Shown here: positions 58,607 through 64,000 of the stretch, in pieces
Layout of the letters: each line of letters starts with the position of its first letter
Position numbering within the stretch: position 1 is the stretch's first letter
Notes under the pieces: model-generated
The model's input: only the letters and a program-made list of their open reading frames with translations
Told to the model about the DNA's origin: nothing
Databases searched by the model: none
Assembly: GCA_022264855.1 (NCBI GenBank)
Contig: JABYQU010000009.1
Coordinates: 682,001 to 746,000 of the forward strand
From: Lenzites betulinus
Lineage: Eukaryota > Basidiomycota > Agaricomycetes > Polyporales > Polyporaceae
Length of the DNA: 64,000 nucleotides
Direction of reading: 5' to 3'
Position numbers and translations under genes: made by a program

Positions 58607-59798
58607 CTCATCGTCCTCAGCAGTGCTTCGTCCTCCCCCCCTCAAAAAAGATCACCTTCGTCTGCCTAGGGGAGACTAGGTCTCCGCTATGAATACAACC
58701 CAGTCTGCAACATGATAATCATCTGTACATGAGCCTGTGCAGCGTAACAAGCCGAACAGCTTTCATATTCAAGGAAAGAGGTCTAGTACTGCAAAGAGTT
58801 TCCGGACGACATCCTCCTTTGCAAGTGGATAGATGACGCCTGATGTGCTGCTGAGCTTGTCTACCAGGATGTTGGCGCACCGGTAAGTAGCTTGGTCATG
58901 GAAAAATTAGTGTATTCGAACTGATACTCACCGACCTGTCGTAGGTTCCAGGATGATCAGGGTCCCCAGGGCAAAGGCAAATTGCGCGCAGGCGCATCGG
59001 GCCGTACACACAAGCGACCCACCACTGACCCCAATCGCCCGCGCCCTAACTGACGAGGATGAAGTAGAGTCACGCTAATCGCCAGCGCATTCGTTCGCTT
59101 CTACGGGCTACATCACCTTGAGCTGCTCGACCGGAGACCAGGCACGGCGAACCAGGAGAGCATACCAGTCTGGCGTGCCTAGTCTGAGAATAAGAGCGAA
59201 TGTACAAGTCGTCCCATGGGAGCTTGATCATCCAAACCGCAAACCATCTGTCACTGCATCTTCCAGATCTAGAACTTCGGAGTGAACGCTGATATCCCAA
59301 ATGGGTGCTGGTGAGTCTCGGTTTGGATCGTTGAATAGCGCGGTATCAAACTTCTCCTGTCGTAGATGACGATGCACTTAGCTCCAATCTTCCACTCATG
59401 ATGATACGTCGTACTTGTGGCAGATAATCTACGCATCCGTGCGACAATGGACTGTTGTACGAACATCAACTGCCCGATGGCGCCGCACTTCCAGGTACCC
59501 ATTCTACAGCATGCGCAAAGCGGCTTTATCGTGCTGTGTTGATATGGTTTGAACAGCGAAGGGGACCTGGCAGAGCAGTTCAACTATAGATCCGGCAAGT
59601 AACCACCTCCGCCGGGGAACCTGTTTTTGGTCGAGGTATGTATCTAATACACGCTACAAGCACTTGGTGGCAAACGTCACCTCGAATCAGAGCATCTCTC
59701 GAACAAAAATACGCCGCCGCAGCTACTTAACTAGGGATGTAGAAGTGGGAAAGCGCAGGATACTCTTCCAGCACCCCTCTTACGGCTTCCCCAGCATC
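58607..59798. other. Intergenic, 1.2 kb
   Basis: A leftward frame at 59583-59269 (CKC-like CRMGTWKCGAIGQLMFV) is the most protein-like piece but lacks a recognisable domain or exon partner. Confidence 0.35.
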
Positions 59799-62266
59799 AT
59801 GTTAGCGCTCATTTCACTCACCCTCCTTTTTACATCTGTGGTTTGGAGCATGCCCGATAGCCGACGTCCTCATGCAACGATAAAGCGCACATCGACCCGT
59901 CTTCCCCCGCACGGATTCACTCGTTCTGTTGCGGCAACGGGTCCGAAGTCTGGCCTTCTCAACTTCACGCTCGCTCTTGTTTCGCAGAACATTAGCGGAT
60001 TACACGCAACTCTCCTAGATGTCAGTGACCCGGCAAGTGCAAACTACGGGAAACACCTTTCCAAGAGCGAAGTAGGTGTTCACATAGTCACTGATTCTCC
60101 TCATCCGTTAACTCTCTCTAGGCAGCGCAGTTCGTGGCCCCCAAGCTGGAAAGCACACAGGCCGTAACCAGTTGGCTGAAGAGCCATGGTATCACGCTTA
60201 CCAGCCAATCACCCGCCGGCGACATGCTTCGAATCCAAATCCCACTCGCCAAAGCGAACCAGATCTTCAACGCCAACTTTTCTGCATACGTGCACGACGC
60301 TACCGACGCGACGATGTGGCGAACCATGACGTACGGTGTGGACGACAGCGTAGCAGATCACCTTTCCTTCGTCTATCCCACTACACAGTATGTCGTTGAA
60401 ATCGTTAAGTTGCAATGCGCTCACGCAGTCCGCATTCAGGTTCATCCCGCCTCCTACACGGAACATTACGGTTAAGGCCATAGGACGCTCCCCTACGGTG
60501 ACCCGAGCTGGCTCGAAAAGAGACGCCGCGACAGAGTGTGCTAAGGGCGTTACACCTAGTTGCCTTCAAGCGCTTTACAACATTCCTGCTGCACCGGCTA
60601 CCGCATCCAAAAACAGCCTCGTTGTGAGCGGATTCGACGGGGAGGTTGCAAATAAGACTGATCTGAAGGTGCGTGCTGCGTGCTTTCTGGTTCTGAATGT
60701 CAATATAACAAGACGACAGAGCTTCCTCTTGCAAGAACGCCCAGATTTTACAACGGGAGATTTTGTGGTCCAGGCTATCGATGGTGGGTCCACTACCGGA
60801 CAGGGAACCACCGAGGCAGTATGTAGTTGTCAATTGCGCCATTTGTTGAGTGCTAATTAGGGGCGCGGTTGTTTTTGCAGAGCTTAGACATTCAGTACAC
60901 AGTCGGCGTGGCCACGAATGTCGCCACCACTTTCGTTTCCGTTGGAACGGATAACGATGATGGCTGCCTTGCGGGGTTTTTGGACCTCGTTCAGATGTTA
61001 ATGAATATGGAGGACCCGCCGCTCGTATTGACCACCAGCTACGCATTCGACGAGAGCTCATTTCAGGACGAGCCTGAAATAGCACAGTGAGTGCTGCATG
61101 TGGCCCAAGTGCTGGATGGTGAATGTATCTGACCCATTTCAAGGAAGCTATGTAATGCTTACGCTCAGCTTGGGTTGCGCGGCACTTCCGTACTGTTTGC
61201 CGCTGGCGATGGAGGCGTCTCCGGCGCTGACTCCAACACAAACTGTAACGGCGCCCCATTTGTCCCCACTTTCCCCGCCACCTGCCCCTAGTACGTCCCT
61301 GTCGTCTTGGCGTATGATGCGCCAACCACTTATCTGCGCTACCTAGCGTCACTGTCGTCGGAAGCACCCAAGGCATCAGCCCCGAGACCGCCGCGCCCTT
61401 CTCCGCGGGCGGTTTCTCGAACATCTTCGCGCGCCTTGACTACCAGAAGGACGCGATCGACACCTACCTGAAGCAAATTGGGAACATGAACGCCAGCCTG
61501 TTCAACGCCACTGGACGCGGGTATCCTGACGTGTCCGCCCAGGGCATTAACTTCCTCGTCACGGTCGCTGGCGAGCAGAAATCTGTGAGCGGCACGAGCG
61601 CGTCGAGCCCCACGTTCGCGGCAGTCATCGCGCTGCTCAACGACAAGCGCCTCAACGCCGGCCAAAGCTCGCTCGGTTTCTTGAACCCCTTCCTGTACTC
61701 GAATGGCGTCGCCGCGCTGAATGACATTACCTCCGGCAGCAACCCCGGCTGCGGTACTGAGGGTTTCCCCGCTCTTACCGGCTGGGACGCGGTATGTCGT
61801 GCTTGTTGTGTTGGATGATGGAGAACCTTATTGACGATGGACGGCCGTTCGGTAGGTGACTGGTCTTGGAACACCGGACTACAATAAGTTGCTCGCAGCT
61901 GTGGGTGGAGGCACCACGGTGACCACCGGAATCGCTGCTACAGGTGTGAGTAGTACCGCTACCCATGCTTCAAGCGCGGGTACCATTGGGACTACGGCTA
62001 CGAGCACAAGTTCTACCGCTACCCAGGCTTCAAGCACGGGTACCATTGGGACTATGGCTACGAGCACAAGTTCTACCGGAACCATTACGAGTGGAAGTAC
62101 CAGCGCATCCCGGCCCTCCAGTGTAGCACTAAGCGACCCGACCGGGGCGACGAGGGCGAAGGGGCTTGAGCAGGCGTTCGAGGGCGGGCTTAGCACTGGT
62201 CTGGGGATGATACAACACGCCGTGGAATCTGGCCTTGCGCCGCTGAGGGGTTTGGGGAACTTGTGA
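59799..62266 (+). CDS. Secreted S53 sedolisin (tripeptidyl-peptidase-like) 1
   Basis: Acid-active serine-carboxyl peptidase with signal peptide (MLALISLTLLFTSVVWSM from 59799) and a pro-kumamolisin prodomain (LLDVSDPASANYGKHLSKSE, SWLKSHGITLTSQSPAGDML, ANFSAYVH). The catalytic domain starts near CAKGVTPSCLQALYNIPAAP. Glu and Asp of the triad are in EASLDIQYT, joined across an intron; the oxyanion Asp is in FAAGDGGVSG and the Ser in SGTSASSPTFA. The Ca site is NDITSGSNPGCGTEGF, followed by GWDAVTGLGTPDYNKLL. Splicing with acceptors near 61145 and 61350 restores KLCNAYAQLGLRGTSVLF and CPYVTVVGSTQGI. It has an unusual C-terminal Ser/Thr-rich tail of about 115 residues with a tandem repeat, ending in GLEQAFEGGLSTGLG...GLGNL. 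Confidence 0.88.
61958..62077 (+). repeat. Tandem 60-bp duplication in the sedolisin tail
   Basis: Two adjacent 60-bp copies (61958-62017, 62018-62077) starting GCTACCCA and ending AGTTCTACC, differing at only a few bases. They add 20 in-frame residues of Ser/Thr-rich sequence (ATxASS..GTIGTxATSTSST). Confidence 0.85.
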
Positions 62267-62756
62267 TTGTTAGCTTGTGACGCTGCGCGCGGGGATGTTC
62301 GCCGCAAATACTCGCTTCCATGTACATACGTGATATTGTCCGCGGACTTTTCTTGGGATCTTGGTGGTACTGGCGAGATATCTAATGCGGGGACCGTTGT
62401 GTATGTGACTATATTAGTATATACCACGAAATAAATCGAATGAACGCGTCTCGGATTCATATAGGCGTAGAAATTAGCACGCATATGCATATGTTTGACG
62501 CGACTTCGCTCATCTGCCCGGTCACACAGCGCTGTTGAAGCCAGCATGCGTATCCATGCATCAGGTGAAATATTTGAAGCACGTCTGATCACGCCAAGAT
62601 AGAGTCCCAAGATAGCGTGGTGGCCCTCGCTCCCACTGTGTATTCACTTTCTGTCTCCCAGTACAGCTGACAATCCAAGAAGTGCAAAATAGCTTCCAAA
62701 ACAACGAATGACCGCCTAGAAAAAAAACCTCGCCCTCAATCACACCACTCAATGAC
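62267..62756. other. Intergenic between convergent sedolisin genes
   Basis: Short AT-rich 3' flanks of the two tail-to-tail peptidase genes; no other feature. Confidence 0.4.
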
Positions 62757-64000
62757 CTAGTAGGCCGCGCGGTTCTTGTTGTGGCGATGCTTGCGGCCAG
62801 TTGCCGTGCTCGAGGCGGTGGCGGCCTGCGTCGACGCGACGGCGGTCGCACTGTCCGTGGCGCCTGCGGTCGAGTTGGCGGCGACCGCACTGCCCGTCAC
62901 AAGCGTGAGGAGCTTGTTGAAGTCGGGGGTACCGAAGCCGGTAACCTGCATCGCACACGACGGTCAGAATCGCAAGACACGCTGCAGACAAAAGAGGTGT
63001 ACGTACCGGATCCCAGCCGGCGAGCGCGGGGAAGCCGTCGGTGCCGCAGCCGGGGTTGCTGCCGTCGGTGATGTCGTTGAACGCCGCGGCGGAGCCGCTC
63101 GCGTAGATGAGCGGGTTGAGGAACCCGAGCGGGGCCTTGCCGGCGTTGAGCAGCTGGTCGTTGAGGAGCGCAACGACGGACGCGAACGTCGGGCTGGAGG
63201 CGCTCGTGCCGGATACGCCTTGGGCCTGGCCGGCGACCGCGATCACGAACTGCACACCTTGCGTGGATACGTCGGGGTACGCGCGGCCCTTGGTCTGGAA
63301 GAGGCCTGCGTTCGTGTTGCCGAGCGCTGCGAGGTACGTGGCGACGGCGGTGTCCTGGTACGCGGGGCGCGCGAAGATCTCGGAGAAGCCGCCGGACGAG
63401 AAGTCGGCGGCGACCTCGGGCGCGACACCTTGCGTGCTGCCGACGGACGTGAGGAAGGGGCAGCCGGAGGGGAAGGTGGGCACGAAGGCCTGGCCGTCGC
63501 ACGCGGTGCTGGACTGGGAGCCTGACACGCCGCCGTCGCCAGAGGCGAACAGGATGGTGGTACCGCGGGCGCCGAGCTGGCCGTACGCAGTGCAGAGGTT
63601 CACGGCGAGGTCGGGCTCGGTGGCGAAGGAGGCCTCGTTGAAGCCGAAGCTGGTGGTGAGCACGAGAGGGGGCTCGTCCTCCGCGAGCAGAGAGTTGATG
63701 ATGTCGAGGAAACCACCGAGGTCGCCATCCTTGTTGTTGTTGCCGACCGAGACAAAGGTGGTAGGGACGTTCGTCGCAAGGCCAACGGTGTACTGAATGT
63801 CCAGAGTCTGCATAACGGGTAAGTGTCAGGCCGAATTATAAGACTGCAGAAATTGAACGTACCGCCTCAACGGTACCATCGCCGGAGGTGATGCCGCCGT
63901 CCACCGACACGGCAGTGAACGTGCCGTCGGGAGCGTCAGGGCGAGTCGCAGCCAGGAAAGTCTGGGAAACATGTCAGTTTGTACGCTTCCCTGCGACCTC
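62757..64000 (-). CDS. S53 sedolisin 2, C-terminal part (runs off right edge)
   Basis: Paralogue of sedolisin 1 on the opposite strand. The visible exons cover the catalytic domain: TFLAATRPDAPDGTFTAVSV (from 63961), GITSGDGTVEA, then after a short intron TLDIQYTVGLATNV, giving the triad residues in EATLD. Next come LLAEDEPPLVLTTSFGFNEA, LFASGDGGVSG (oxyanion Asp), VGSTQGVAPEVAADFSSGGF, the Ser in SGTSASSPTFASV, the Ca site NDITDGSNPGCGTDGF, and after one intron VTGFGTPDFNKLL. The tail is short, Ala/Thr-rich, and ends in a basic GRKHRHNKNRAAY. The start and prodomain lie outside the window. Confidence 0.9.

Noticed and set aside
60405..61424. Leftward 339-residue frame
   Set aside because: It crosses introns of the sedolisin gene and lacks any domain; the sense strand encodes a full catalytic peptidase.
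1..64000. A secondary-metabolite or defence gene cluster
   Set aside because: The two P450s are 17 kb apart with housekeeping genes between, and there is no synthase, transporter or regulator of a cluster.

Overview
The window is nuclear DNA of a filamentous basidiomycete, most likely a wood-inhabiting Agaricomycete of the Polyporales type. This rests on genes cut by many short GT-AG introns (mostly 45-65 nt) with CTGAC/CTAAC-like branch sites, GC-rich coding sequence, and fungal families typical of that group: two cytochrome P450s, a secreted type-B carboxylesterase, a GH47 mannosidase, S53 sedolisins, F-box proteins and caspase-like proteins. The taxonomic placement is inference. Gene models were spliced by hand, so individual exon edges can be wrong by a few bases.

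Layout. 1-277: 5' end of an unknown gene running off the left edge. 1-23 kb: a P450, a proline-rich LIM protein, a secreted carboxylesterase, an ALY/REF (Yra1-type) mRNA export factor, a KEN-box nuclear-type protein, an adiponectin-receptor/Izh-type membrane protein, a 2.6-kb gene-free stretch and a second P450. 23-33 kb: SEC20, coactosin, a neugrin/RRG9 protein, and two tandem, intact caspase-like (metacaspase-type) genes. 34-47 kb: a MITE, a WW-like multi-membrane protein, an NDUFA12/NDUFAF2-like protein, proteasome subunit RPN3, a small acidic protein and a second WW-like membrane protein. 47-64 kb: an F-box protein, SWP1, a second F-box-like protein with Cys clusters, a secreted GH47 mannosidase, tRNA-Cys(GCA), a second MITE, and two S53 peptidases arranged tail to tail, the last running off the right edge.

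There is no operon-like or biosynthetic cluster. The genes are a mix of housekeeping (RPN3, SWP1, SEC20, ALY/REF, coactosin, NDUFAF2-like, RRG9) and accessory, often duplicated, families (P450, metacaspase-like, WW-like membrane, sedolisin, F-box). The clearest non-genic findings are two independent non-autonomous hAT-type elements, each with terminal inverted repeats and a perfect 8-bp target duplication. Several conserved genes also carry one intron of 260-510 nt among otherwise tiny introns. I found no CRISPR array, rRNA or virus.
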